From Clostridia bacterium (lineage in GTDB: Bacteria > Bacillota > Clostridia > Oscillospirales > CAG-272), in assembly GCA_017416185.1 (NCBI GenBank), contig JAFQDF010000005.1, positions 1 through 64,000 of the forward strand: DNA of 64,000 nucleotides. The letters are read 5' to 3'. How positions within the stretch are numbered: the stretch's first letter is position 1; each line of letters starts with the position of its first letter. A program made the translations under genes and the position numbers. The notes beneath the pieces were generated by a model. That model made no database searches, was not told the origin of the DNA, and saw nothing but the letters and a program-made list of their open reading frames with translations. Below, piece after piece: positions 18,828 to 27,456 of this stretch.

Positions 18828-19985
18828 ATGAAAAAAGCTATTGTTGTCGGCGGAAGCAACGGAATAGGTTTTGCGATAACCCAAAAGCTTATCGCTGACG
18901 GTTATTTCGTACATATTTTCGACCGTACCGAACCCGAAAGCGGTATTATAGCCCCCGACAAATATGAATATATATACTGCAATCTTCTTGATTTCAGCAC
19001 CGAGATCTTTGATGAATATGCCAAGGACAGCTCTGTTGAATTGCTTATGATAACAGCAGGCTTCGGCAGGATCTGCGACTTTGAATATCTGCATCCCGCC
19101 GAGATAGACAACCTCTTTAAGGTCAACTCTGCGGCAGCTGTCAAGATCATAAGAGCTTTCTATGACCGCATCAAGTCAAAGGAAAGCTTCTACTGCGGCG
19201 TTATGGGCTCTATAGCGGGTCTTATCAGCTCCCCTATGTTCTCGGTCTATGCTGCAACGAAGGCGGCGATATGCCGTTTTACAGAGAGTGTGAACATCGA
19301 GCTTGAAGCATACGGCACAGCTAACCGCATTCTCAACGTCTCTCCCGGTTCTATCAAGGGAACCCGCTTTAACGGCGGTGAAAACGATTTTTCACAGACC
19401 GAGGCTCTTGCAAGTGATATAATAGAAAATTTACTTCGCCACAACGAGCTTTTTATACCTCAGTATGAAGAGACCTTCAAGGATGTAATAGACCGCTACA
19501 ACACAGATTCCCACGCCTTTGGTCTTAGCAGTTATGAATATAAAAAATCATCCGGCAGAGCCGCAAACGAAAAGAAGGTCTGCATCGGATATCTCTCAGG
19601 TACGTTTGATCTCTTCCACGTGGGACACCTGAATCTGCTCCGCAAGGCAAAACAACAGTGCGACTATCTTATTGTCGGTGTACATCCCGATGCATCCCAC
19701 AAGGGCAAGGAGACCTTTATCCCCTTTGAGGAGCGTATGCAGATAGTCGGCTCAATTCAGTATGTTGACAAGGTGGTTCAGTCTGTTCCCGAGGACAGCG
19801 ATGCCTGGGACAAGTGGCATTATAACAAGCTCTTTGTAGGCAGTGACTATAAGGGTACGGAGAGATTCTTAAGATATGAGGAGTATTTTAAGGATAAGGG
19901 TGTTGAGATAGTATACTTCCCCTATACCAAGGGAACCAGCAGTACGCAGATAAGAGAAACCATAATAGGAAAATCAAAAAAATGA
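18828..19985 (+). CDS. Fusion of SDR reductase and TagD-type cytidylyltransferase
   Basis: 385 residues in two domains. Residues 1-240 form a short-chain dehydrogenase with the GGSNGIG nucleotide loop (8-14) and the YxxxK pair Y141/K145. Residues about 247-385 form a TagD/TarD-type nucleotidyltransferase with the HxGH motif (HVGH at 264-267), GTFDLF just before it, and a GTSSTQIRE segment matching the ISSTxIR motif. Likely product: a CDP-activated polyol, with the SDR half reducing a keto- or aldo-phosphate and the TagD half attaching CMP. The known Bcs1/Acs1 CDP-ribitol enzymes have the opposite order and an IspD-type transferase. It lies 6 bases after the TagF-like gene behind a good AAGGAG site. 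Confidence 0.85.
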   Translation: MKKAIVVGGSNGIGFAITQKLIADGYFVHIFDRTEPESGIIAPDKYEYIYCNLLDFSTEIFDEYAKDSSVELLMITAGFGRICDFEYLHPAEIDNLFKVNSAAAVKIIRAFYDRIKSKESFYCGVMGSIAGLISSPMFSVYAATKAAICRFTESVNIELEAYGTANRILNVSPGSIKGTRFNGGENDFSQTEALASDIIENLLRHNELFIPQYEETFKDVIDRYNTDSHAFGLSSYEYKKSSGRAANEKKVCIGYLSGTFDLFHVGHLNLLRKAKQQCDYLIVGVHPDASHKGKETFIPFEERMQIVGSIQYVDKVVQSVPEDSDAWDKWHYNKLFVGSDYKGTERFLRYEEYFKDKGVEIVYFPYTKGTSSTQIRETIIGKSKK

Positions 19986-20518
19986 ACTTTACAGAAATAG
20001 CATTAAACCGTCAGTCCTGCCGCAGTTACGACGGGACAAGACCGGTAGAAGATGAAAAACTGAATGCCATACTTGAATCGGCAAGGCTCGCTCCTTCTGC
20101 CTGTAACGCACAGCCTTATCACATAACCGTATGTAAAGCGGAAAAGGCGAAAGAGGTTGCACGTGCCTGTCAGGGTATGGGAATGAATAAATTTGCCAAC
20201 AAGGCTCCCGTAATGCTTGTGATATCAGAAGCTCCCTACAACAAAACGGCGGCAGTAGGAGCAAAGCTTAAAGACAACGACTACCGTTCCATAGATATAG
20301 GCATCGTCACCGCCTTTATAACAGCAGAGGCAACAGCCCAAGGCCTTGGCACTTGTATCCTCGGCTGGCTTGACGATAAAAAGCTTCGCAGTATCTGCGG
20401 AATAGAAAACAAGGTAAGACTTGTTATCACTCTCGGTTATCCTTCGGCGGATGATAAATTAAGGGTTAAAAAGAGAAAAGATATGGATGAAATAGTAACA
20501 ACCGCACCTTCTGATTAA
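19982..20518 (+). CDS. Nitroreductase family flavoprotein
   Basis: 178 residues. The N-terminal RQSCRSYDGTRPVEDEKL followed by LESARLAPSACNAQPYHITV is the FMN-binding start of the nitroreductase family, and GLGTCILGW in the C-terminal half is also typical. It is a probable NAD(P)H-dependent FMN oxidoreductase of unknown substrate. The start overlaps the preceding stop as ATGA, so it is translationally coupled to the SDR-TagD gene, although a direct role in polymer synthesis is not obvious. A strong terminator overlaps its stop codon. Confidence 0.85.
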   Translation: MNFTEIALNRQSCRSYDGTRPVEDEKLNAILESARLAPSACNAQPYHITVCKAEKAKEVARACQGMGMNKFANKAPVMLVISEAPYNKTAAVGAKLKDNDYRSIDIGIVTAFITAEATAQGLGTCILGWLDDKKLRSICGIENKVRLVITLGYPSADDKLRVKKRKDMDEIVTTAPSD

Positions 20519-20535
20519 GGTGCGGTTGTTGTTTT
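20497..20535 (+). terminator. Terminator of the surface-polymer operon
   Basis: A 14-bp perfect stem (AACAACCGCACCTT and its complement, loop CTGATT) overlaps the nitroreductase stop codon and is followed by GTTTT on the plus strand. It lies between convergent genes, so it may also act on the minus-strand restriction operon. Confidence 0.85.
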
Positions 20536-20537
20536 AA

Positions 20538-21869
20538 CTATTGTTTTTTATTTTCTCTTATTATCCATACTATACCAAATACAATGAACACAACCATTAC
20601 CACAAAAAAGGAAGGACCAAACGGCAATCCGAACTCCTGTTTAAGTATTTGCAATGTTTGTGCACTTCCTATCATAGCAAGAATATATAATAGCATATTC
20701 ATCATTCTGCCATTACTACCATGTTGACGCTCTTGTTCCATTTTTAGGACTTTAATTTTAAACTTAACTGCATTTTCAAATTTTGAGAATGAATATGTAC
20801 TTTTAATATTTTCTATTACATTTAATGTTATTATAGGTACATTTGTTGGATAAAATAGACTTTCTACATACACTTGATTATTAACTATCTTATTTAGTTT
20901 ATGATTAACTTTATAATCTACAATCATATTTAACAACAAGTACATTTTAAAGGATTCTAGCAATATACAATCATACAATATATTATTTATAGAATCACAT
21001 TTTATTTTATTTATCAATCCTATAGATTCTGTAGAATAATAAGCAAAATTATTTGTTGTTGACATATTACTAACACCTAAATTATCAAGTTCTGCACCCA
21101 ATACTTTCTGAAAATACTCAGTTTCATTATCAACAGCATTGGATAAAACAAGAATGTTATGCGTAAAGCTATAATTATCAACCTCCCACTTGTTTTTTGC
21201 TACTTTAGTTAAAAAATCATATACATTCTTGAAAACTATTAGGGATATATTTCTATTTTCATCAGAATATTCATTTTCATTGATATATTTAATTCTTTTT
21301 ACAGGACATATTCCATAATTTTTGTTTCTTCCATATATCTCATCATAAGTAAGAGGAATCGAGGTTTCAAGGTCTATTAGTTCATAAGTTACCATCAACA
21401 TTCCATTCATGATAAATGCAAAAGCATCCACTTGATATTCTTTTGATTCAAATATCACAAAAAAGCTCTCCATGTTAAACCATGTGGAGATTTCAATTTG
21501 TGAGTTGTCGAATAGTGCATATGCAGAATGTTGAAGTGCAAGTATATTCATCATTTCTTCGATGAATTGTTGTTTGCTTTGCTCGCATTCTACAATACTT
21601 TTGTCAAAGACAAAAGACGATACACGTTGAAATGAATCAAAACGAACTGAATATCTATACTTTTCATCTGGTCCAACATATGTATCATTATTCGAAATTC
21701 CGGCAATATGATATTTACTAAATAATTTTTTGATTTTTTCCCTTCGTCCAAAATGAGGGAAATGATGCTTATAATTATGAACATTGTATGCAGTCATAAA
21801 TATAACAGCATCTCGGCATTTTTGTTTACATATTTTTACCTCTTTTTCAAATGCTTTCTTTTTACCCAT
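20538..21869 (-). CDS. AT-rich two-TM protein next to the MmeI-like enzyme
   Basis: 443 residues, not recognised. A long soluble N-terminal part (about 380 residues, rich in N, Y, I and K) ends in a charged helix (FKIKVLKMEQERQHG). Two TM segments then lie at the extreme C-terminus (about 395-412 and 418-436). This two-TM C-terminal hairpin resembles CorA-like topology, but no GMN motif is present. Base composition is strikingly AT-rich: the line 20881-20940 has only about 11 G/C of 60. The gene follows the restriction-methylation gene by 17 bases and has its own AAGGAAG site. Low GC and this position suggest a horizontally acquired partner, perhaps an effector or regulator in a defence locus. 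That is inference. Confidence 0.7.
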   Translation of the reverse strand: MGKKKAFEKEVKICKQKCRDAVIFMTAYNVHNYKHHFPHFGRREKIKKLFSKYHIAGISNNDTYVGPDEKYRYSVRFDSFQRVSSFVFDKSIVECEQSKQQFIEEMMNILALQHSAYALFDNSQIEISTWFNMESFFVIFESKEYQVDAFAFIMNGMLMVTYELIDLETSIPLTYDEIYGRNKNYGICPVKRIKYINENEYSDENRNISLIVFKNVYDFLTKVAKNKWEVDNYSFTHNILVLSNAVDNETEYFQKVLGAELDNLGVSNMSTTNNFAYYSTESIGLINKIKCDSINNILYDCILLESFKMYLLLNMIVDYKVNHKLNKIVNNQVYVESLFYPTNVPIITLNVIENIKSTYSFSKFENAVKFKIKVLKMEQERQHGSNGRMMNMLLYILAMIGSAQTLQILKQEFGLPFGPSFFVVMVVFIVFGIVWIIRENKKQ

Positions 21870-21886
21870 ATAACTTCCTTATCACA

Positions 21887-24649
21887 TTATAGTTTAGTCA
21901 ATTCTTTATACATTTTCATAAGCTCGGCTACGCACTCGGATTCTGTTTTGATCTTGCCCCAGAAGCCGTAAGCACGCATAACCGCCTTATCGTTTTCTTG
22001 GTGAGCTTTACGGAGTTCGGGAGGCATAGTCAGCTCGTCATAGAGATCAGCAAGAGAACAATCCGGATATTTTGCTCTTGCATCAAGAATTGCCTGTGCT
22101 GTTTTCTCAATAGCGATTTTCTGTTCTTCCGTAGGATCAGGCCAAGGAAAATTATTATAAACTATCTTAATTGAATAATCGTACCTCATTTCCAACCTAC
22201 CGCACACAGCACGCATCCATGCCATATGTACATTTGATTCTAATATACCAAAGTGATACATATTAGCATTTGGCATCAATCTTAGTTTATTACTGCATAA
22301 AACGCTATCATCCATGTATCCTATTGGAACATACTTTCTTTTTTCAGACGAAACTTCAGGTATTACTATAAACTTTCCTTCTGGCATATTTTCAGTTTGA
22401 AAACGCGTTGGTGTATCAGCAAGTTTTAATGTAGATCCTCTTTTGCTTGACAATCTAAATTTACGAACTGCCTTAACTCTTTCCAAACATTCTGGCATTC
22501 TCCTCAATTCATTTGGAGGACATTCCCCTAACCATAAACAATATCGAGGTTTTTGATTAATAAATTCCTGAGCACCATACCAAGGTTTAAACCATTTTTC
22601 AGAAAGAGGCTCTTTTTTTACAAATTCATTTTTTTCGTCATATGTAAACAAATAATTACCATCATCAATTGGTTGATTACCCATCGCTATACAGGGAACA
22701 TCGCACAATGGAGTGCTTCTATTACCAATAAAAATATTGTCCGCATCAACTAAATATCCATTAATATTACTAACTTCAAGAGGGCGATCTGCTGAATAAA
22801 TAATTTTAGGTTTATTAGAGATCGCAACACTAAACCCAATAACCACACAATGCACATGTGCTTTTATACTAGCTTCACTGTCCCAACGGAAAGTACGATA
22901 TGCAAAATCAATATGTACACCTTGTTCAAATAATGGCTTCCATAAATTTGTTACACTTTCACCTTGAGCAATAGAATTAGTAGATACTAATGCTACTCGT
23001 ATATTGGTATATTTAATCAATTCAGATGCCTTTTTGTACCAACATGCTACATAATCTAGATTACCAGCGTTTTTCCAACTCTCGCCAAATATTGAAACTA
23101 AATCTTGTTTTTGTACTTTGCTCATCCATCTAGCCCCCACAAACGGCGGGTTACCCATTATATAATCTAATTTATCCTTGGGGACTACGGTTTCCCAGTC
23201 TATACGCAGAGCGTTGCCCTCAACGATGTTAGCATAGGATTTAAGGGGCAGAAAATCTATCTCAGTCTGCAATATCTCCGAGGTCTCCTTCATCATCTGA
23301 CTTTCTGCTATCCACAGAGCGGTCTTTGCAACGGTCACGGCAAAATCGTTTATCTCGATGCCGTAGAACTGACCGATAGATACCTTGATTATATCGCCAA
23401 AGTCAAGAGTTATCTGATCCTTTGTGATCTCGGCAAGGGCTTCGTTTTCAAGACGGCGAATAGATATATAGGTTTCTGTTAAAAAATTTCCAGAACCGCA
23501 GGCAGGGTCAAAGAACACAAGCTCGGAGAGCTTATGTCTGTACTGTTCAAGACGGTCTACCCTTGTTTTATTGACCTTAATATCCTTTATCTCGTCAAGC
23601 TCCTCTCTCAATTCGTCAAGGAACAGGGGGTCTATGACCTTGTGTATATTCTCAATAGAGGTATAATGCATACCGCCGCTGCGACGGGTCTCGGGGTTAA
23701 GAGTGCTTTCAAAAACCGCACCGAAGATAGTGGGACTGATATCGCTCCAGTCAAAGTCCTCGCTTGCGTTGTGCAGCAAAAGGTCACGGATGTTATCACT
23801 AAACTGGGGTATCTCAATTCTTTCATCGGCAAAAAGACCGCCGTTGACGTAAGGAAATGCCAAAAGCAGATCGTTTTCGTAAGGATCTCTGTCCTCTACC
23901 TTGGTATCAAGTATTCTGAACAGGTCTATCAGTGCACGGCGCATATCCCGGGCAGGAAACGCCTTGATATAATCGTGAAATTGAGTATGACTGCCAAAAA
24001 TACCCGCATCCTCGGCATAAAGACAGAACACGAGACGGACACAAAGCATATTGAGACTCTTTAATGTCTCGGGATCATCGGGATGGATATACAGCTTGAG
24101 TATCTCGTCATACAGCTTGCCTACAAGAGCACCTGCCTTGATGGAAACCTCCATCTCACGTTTGATGTTTTCGTCTTCCTTGTCCACCAAGAACATAAGA
24201 CGGTAATATTCCTTTGGCAGATCCTTTAAGAATATTTCTTCCGGCTCACCGTTGGGCTTCTCCATATCATAGACCAAAAATTCCTCAAAGTTACAGGTTA
24301 TTATCCAACGAGGTCTCTGTGAATAAGGCAGAGCCGCAGAATATCTCTGTGCCTGCTGAAAGGGCGTAAGAAAGCTTCCGTCAGACTGCTTTATACCCTT
24401 ACGGAGATCTTTGTTTCTTCCCTTCTGTTCGATAAGAACGTGGGTAGCGGGAATATGAGCGTCAATAAAACTGGTATGGTCAAGGTGTACCTGTTCTTCG
24501 AATATGATATACTGCTCGGGATGCTCTACTCCCAATATATCACGAAGCAGAGACAACCAAAAAGACTGGCTCTCTCCCTTTTCATAACCCTTATCCTTCC
24601 AATATTCAGCAAACGCTTTGGCGTTTGTACGTCTTTCTGTATCCTTCAT
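21887..24649 (-). CDS. MmeI-like type IIG restriction endonuclease/adenine methyltransferase
   Basis: 920 residues, the usual size for MmeI-type enzymes that join nuclease, methyltransferase and specificity domain in one chain. The N-terminal nuclease motif is D63-x10-E74-Q-K76. A helical spacer follows. The N6-adenine methyltransferase has motif I FFDPACGSGNF (about residue 375-385) and catalytic motif IV NPPF (about 500). The region after NPPF up to about residue 835 contains the predicted DNA-recognition domain and is visibly more AT-rich than the rest. Expected activity: methylation of one strand of a short asymmetric site and cleavage some distance away; the site itself is unknown. AGGAG lies 7 bases before the ATG. 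Confidence 0.88.
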   Translation of the reverse strand: MKDTERRTNAKAFAEYWKDKGYEKGESQSFWLSLLRDILGVEHPEQYIIFEEQVHLDHTSFIDAHIPATHVLIEQKGRNKDLRKGIKQSDGSFLTPFQQAQRYSAALPYSQRPRWIITCNFEEFLVYDMEKPNGEPEEIFLKDLPKEYYRLMFLVDKEDENIKREMEVSIKAGALVGKLYDEILKLYIHPDDPETLKSLNMLCVRLVFCLYAEDAGIFGSHTQFHDYIKAFPARDMRRALIDLFRILDTKVEDRDPYENDLLLAFPYVNGGLFADERIEIPQFSDNIRDLLLHNASEDFDWSDISPTIFGAVFESTLNPETRRSGGMHYTSIENIHKVIDPLFLDELREELDEIKDIKVNKTRVDRLEQYRHKLSELVFFDPACGSGNFLTETYISIRRLENEALAEITKDQITLDFGDIIKVSIGQFYGIEINDFAVTVAKTALWIAESQMMKETSEILQTEIDFLPLKSYANIVEGNALRIDWETVVPKDKLDYIMGNPPFVGARWMSKVQKQDLVSIFGESWKNAGNLDYVACWYKKASELIKYTNIRVALVSTNSIAQGESVTNLWKPLFEQGVHIDFAYRTFRWDSEASIKAHVHCVVIGFSVAISNKPKIIYSADRPLEVSNINGYLVDADNIFIGNRSTPLCDVPCIAMGNQPIDDGNYLFTYDEKNEFVKKEPLSEKWFKPWYGAQEFINQKPRYCLWLGECPPNELRRMPECLERVKAVRKFRLSSKRGSTLKLADTPTRFQTENMPEGKFIVIPEVSSEKRKYVPIGYMDDSVLCSNKLRLMPNANMYHFGILESNVHMAWMRAVCGRLEMRYDYSIKIVYNNFPWPDPTEEQKIAIEKTAQAILDARAKYPDCSLADLYDELTMPPELRKAHQENDKAVMRAYGFWGKIKTESECVAELMKMYKELTKL

Positions 24650-24678
24650 TTCGGTCTCCTATGGCAATTTATAGATAT

Positions 24679-24707
24679 ATTATAACATTAATAATTTGTT
24701 TTGTAAA
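24679..24707 (-). promoter_or_regulatory. Promoter of the MmeI-like operon
   Basis: On the minus strand TTTACA (24702-24707), a 17-base spacer and TATAAT (24679-24684), about 30 bases upstream of the methyltransferase start. Confidence 0.7.
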
Positions 24708-24733
24708 CCTTAAAAGACATAATATATTCATAA

Positions 24734-24762
24734 TTGACTTTATACATTCTATATGCTATACT
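24734..24762 (+). promoter_or_regulatory. Promoter of the zinc-ribbon membrane protein gene
   Basis: TTGACT (24734-24739), a 17-base spacer and TATACT (24757-24762), 33 bases before the ATG at 24795. Confidence 0.7.
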
Positions 24763-24794
24763 GTAAACAGTAAATCTCGAAAGGATGTATCACT

Positions 24795-25562
24795 ATGGGT
24801 AGACTTTTAGGTGCGCACGATTCGGACGAGTTAGATCGCCCCGATTTGAATAAATGTCCTGATTGCGGATGCTTCTTTCCGCAGGATAACTGTCCTATAT
24901 GCGGTAAGGAATGTCCCGAGGAATTCCGCGCGGGCAACCGTAAGGCGGTTAAGACTAAAAAAAGACGCGGCTCAAACTCAGGCAGAGTTACCTTTGTGGA
25001 GTGGTATCACAGCTGGTGGTTTATTGCCATAATGATGTTCGTTATGCCTGTTGTGGGTATTATTCTGCTGATAACCAGTCCTCACAAGAAAGGATCAAAG
25101 ATACTTTTTGTTGTTATTGCCGTTCTGTACTCGATATTACGAACCTTCCTCGGCAGCGGTATGCTGGGCAGTTTGGGAAGTATGTTTACCGAACCTGTTG
25201 AGCGAATGAGCTTTGAAGAATACTCCGAAAAATGCATTGAAATAACTCCTGAGGAATACTTCAGAAACAGAGAAAAGTACAATGATGAATTTATTTCTAT
25301 GACCCTTACAGTAAAGGAAGGGTTTGTTGATGCAATGGGTTATTATTCAAAGGAAGAATACACCACATATTATATCTGTACCGACGGCGAAGGAAATGAG
25401 TTTGAGATTATGATCCGCGACTGTGAAAAGGAACCCGAGAACTATATCAAGGGGGACGTTATTACAGTATACGGTGAGGGCGCGGGAACGCTTGCGCTTG
25501 ATGATCTTAATTATGAAACACATTCGGCACCCTGTATATACGTTGCATATATTGTTGATTAG
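24795..25562 (+). CDS. Zinc-ribbon membrane protein of unknown function
   Basis: 255 residues. The N-terminus carries a zinc ribbon with four CxxC-type cysteines (CPDCGCFF...CPICGKEC, about 21-41), then a basic linker. Two TM segments follow (about 73-95 and 100-118), and then an acidic soluble domain of about 130 residues. The cytoplasmic zinc ribbon in front of TM segments is common in small Firmicutes membrane proteins, but nothing reveals an activity. AAAGGATG lies upstream of the ATG. The next gene starts 14 bases after its stop and also encodes a membrane protein, so the two probably form an operon. Confidence 0.7.
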   Translation: MGRLLGAHDSDELDRPDLNKCPDCGCFFPQDNCPICGKECPEEFRAGNRKAVKTKKRRGSNSGRVTFVEWYHSWWFIAIMMFVMPVVGIILLITSPHKKGSKILFVVIAVLYSILRTFLGSGMLGSLGSMFTEPVERMSFEEYSEKCIEITPEEYFRNREKYNDEFISMTLTVKEGFVDAMGYYSKEEYTTYYICTDGEGNEFEIMIRDCEKEPENYIKGDVITVYGEGAGTLALDDLNYETHSAPCIYVAYIVD

Positions 25563-25576
25563 GAGTTTTAAAAAGA

Positions 25577-26116
25577 ATGAATTATAACAACGAATATGAT
25601 TTTTGTAGGAATTATATGGTGGGCGATGAATATATCCTGTGGAAGGGTAAGCCGGAAAAAGGAAGTCTGTTTACCGCTCAGGATCTGTTTATGATCCCCT
25701 TCAGCATACTTTGGTGCGGTTTTGCCGTGTTTTGGTTTGTTTCTGCAATTGCTTCGGGAGCGCCGATATTTTTCAGCTTTTTTGGATTGCCCTTTGTTGC
25801 CGTAGGTCTTTATCTTATTTTCGGCAGATTTATTCATACCGCATATTTACGTAAGAGAACCTTTTATGTTGTAACCAATAAAAAGATCATAAGACAAAGA
25901 GGAAGTAAGGTCGATACACTCAGTATCAACAATCTTCCGCCTATGACTCTTGTCGCTCATAAAAACGGGAACGGAACTATACGCTTTGGTCAGCCATATT
26001 CCCATTACGACAGAGGGTTTTATAGGGGTACTACCTATTCGTCACATATGTTTTCTCTTGAAAACATCCCACAGGCTGTTCAGGTACAGGACATTATTTC
26101 AAATGCAAAGCAATAA
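25577..26116 (+). CDS. Small membrane protein with bacterial PH-like domain
   Basis: 179 residues. An N-terminal ILWKGKPEKGSLF stretch is followed by two TM segments (about 36-58 and 63-83). After these comes a beta-rich domain beginning RTFYVVTNKKIIRQRG and continuing into FSLENIPQAVQVQDII. That order, a short W-G-x-P start, two TMs and YxVTNxRII strands, is typical of bPH (DUF304-like) membrane proteins. Function unknown. It is co-oriented with and 14 bases after the zinc-ribbon gene. Confidence 0.75.
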   Translation: MNYNNEYDFCRNYMVGDEYILWKGKPEKGSLFTAQDLFMIPFSILWCGFAVFWFVSAIASGAPIFFSFFGLPFVAVGLYLIFGRFIHTAYLRKRTFYVVTNKKIIRQRGSKVDTLSINNLPPMTLVAHKNGNGTIRFGQPYSHYDRGFYRGTTYSSHMFSLENIPQAVQVQDIISNAKQ

Positions 26117-26119
26117 TAA

Positions 26120-26155
26120 AAAGACAGTACAGTTATTTATCGCTGTACTGTCTTT
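26120..26155. terminator. Bidirectional terminator between convergent genes
   Basis: AAAGACAGTACAG pairs perfectly with CTGTACTGTCTTT around a ten-base loop. A/T tracts flank both sides, so it can serve the PH-domain gene and the minus-strand decarboxylase gene. Confidence 0.8.
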
Positions 26156-26157
26156 CG

Positions 26158-27456
26158 TTATTCTATAACTCTTATTTTGTCTATTCCGTAGTATCTGAAA
26201 AGCTCTATGGCATTTTCGTCTATTATCTCGCCGCAGACCGCTATAGGTACCGCTGGGGGACAGGAAACCGACGGGGCGGCTAATACTCGTCCGAGGGCTT
26301 CGTCTGTGTCTACAAGCTTGCTCTTTGACATCATAGCCTGTCTTGGGGTCATAGCTGACTTGAGAGGCTTGAGCTTTGGCGGTTTGTCTGTTATAGGCGG
26401 TCGCCTGTTGATATTTACAAGTACCGATATGACCGATATAGCAGCCTCGGGGTCGGGCAGCATCATCATTACAAGATAGTCGGGATCGGCAAATTCGGTA
26501 ACTATACCCTGCTCTGCAAAAATTTCCGAAAGCTCTATGCCCGTATAACCGTACTTCTTTGCATCAAGTGTCAGCTTCATAGGCTCGTCGCCTATCGTAA
26601 AGAGATTTTGCTTTAATTCATCAATACAAGGCACCGTCTGCAAAAGAGCTTCTCTGATACCGCTATAAAGATATCCGTTACACTTGTCAAGAGAATACAT
26701 AATAAGATATGACGGACTGGTGGATGCAAAGAGGCTCATTGCTTCGTCTGCCATATCAACGAGAAATGACGGAGCTGACTTTGAAATATGCAGATATCCC
26801 GCACCCGTAAGACAGGGCAAGGTCTTGTGCGCTGAGTCACAGCAGATATCTGCTCCAAGGTCTATAGGATGCTTTGACTCGGGCAGGAATTTAAGATACG
26901 CTCCGTGGGCGTTATCTACAAGGAGCATTACACCGTGGCGGCGGCACACCTCGGAGAGTCCATTTATATCGGCGATATTACCGAGATAATCGGGTGAGGT
27001 TATATATACAGCCACGGGGTGATTGTTCTTGAGATATTCCTCAAGAGCTTCGGGGGTTATCTGACAGGATAACAGCCCTTCACCGTAAAGCCAGTCTATA
27101 TCTATATCAAGAAGTGCTGCGCCGTACATAAATACCTTATGGGCATTACGTCCTGCGGCTATAAGCGGCTTTTTGTCTCCTCTACACAGCATTGCAAGAT
27201 AGAGCATTGCTTTGATGGAAAGTGACGAACCCTCGGTAGAATAGAGCGTTCTTGCCGTACCGAAAAGCCGTGTCGCGTTATCCATACTTTCCTTGATGAT
27301 ACCCTTTGCCTGATAGAGAACGTCTGCGCCCTCGACCTCGGTTATGTCAAGCTTCTCGATACCAAGGGGACCGTTGCCCTTGTGTCCGGGCATATGTAAT
27401 CTCAGGGCATTTTGATCACGGTATTTCTCTAAAAAATCACAGATAGGCGTGTTCAT
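26158..27456 (-). CDS. PLP-dependent Orn/Lys/Arg decarboxylase-like protein
   Basis: 432 residues. The fold-type I PLP domain starts MPGHKG (typical of Orn/Lys/Arg decarboxylases) and has the lysine-binding motif SAHKTLPCLTGAG with K211 as the predicted Schiff-base lysine. It is the short form that lacks the N-terminal wing domain of the large E. coli-type enzymes, like the Bacillus SpeA/YaaO group. It would release CO2 from a basic amino acid and yield a polyamine precursor; substrate choice cannot be read. Its ATG overlaps the stop of the SCIFF maturase gene (TAATG), so the two are translationally coupled. Confidence 0.85.
   Translation of the reverse strand: MNTPICDFLEKYRDQNALRLHMPGHKGNGPLGIEKLDITEVEGADVLYQAKGIIKESMDNATRLFGTARTLYSTEGSSLSIKAMLYLAMLCRGDKKPLIAAGRNAHKVFMYGAALLDIDIDWLYGEGLLSCQITPEALEEYLKNNHPVAVYITSPDYLGNIADINGLSEVCRRHGVMLLVDNAHGAYLKFLPESKHPIDLGADICCDSAHKTLPCLTGAGYLHISKSAPSFLVDMADEAMSLFASTSPSYLIMYSLDKCNGYLYSGIREALLQTVPCIDELKQNLFTIGDEPMKLTLDAKKYGYTGIELSEIFAEQGIVTEFADPDYLVMMMLPDPEAAISVISVLVNINRRPPITDKPPKLKPLKSAMTPRQAMMSKSKLVDTDEALGRVLAAPSVSCPPAVPIAVCGEIIDENAIELFRYYGIDKIRVIE

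Noticed and set aside
23534..24064. 176-residue plus-strand ORF inside the MmeI-like gene
   Set aside because: Antisense of the helical spacer region, with no ribosome site or family match.
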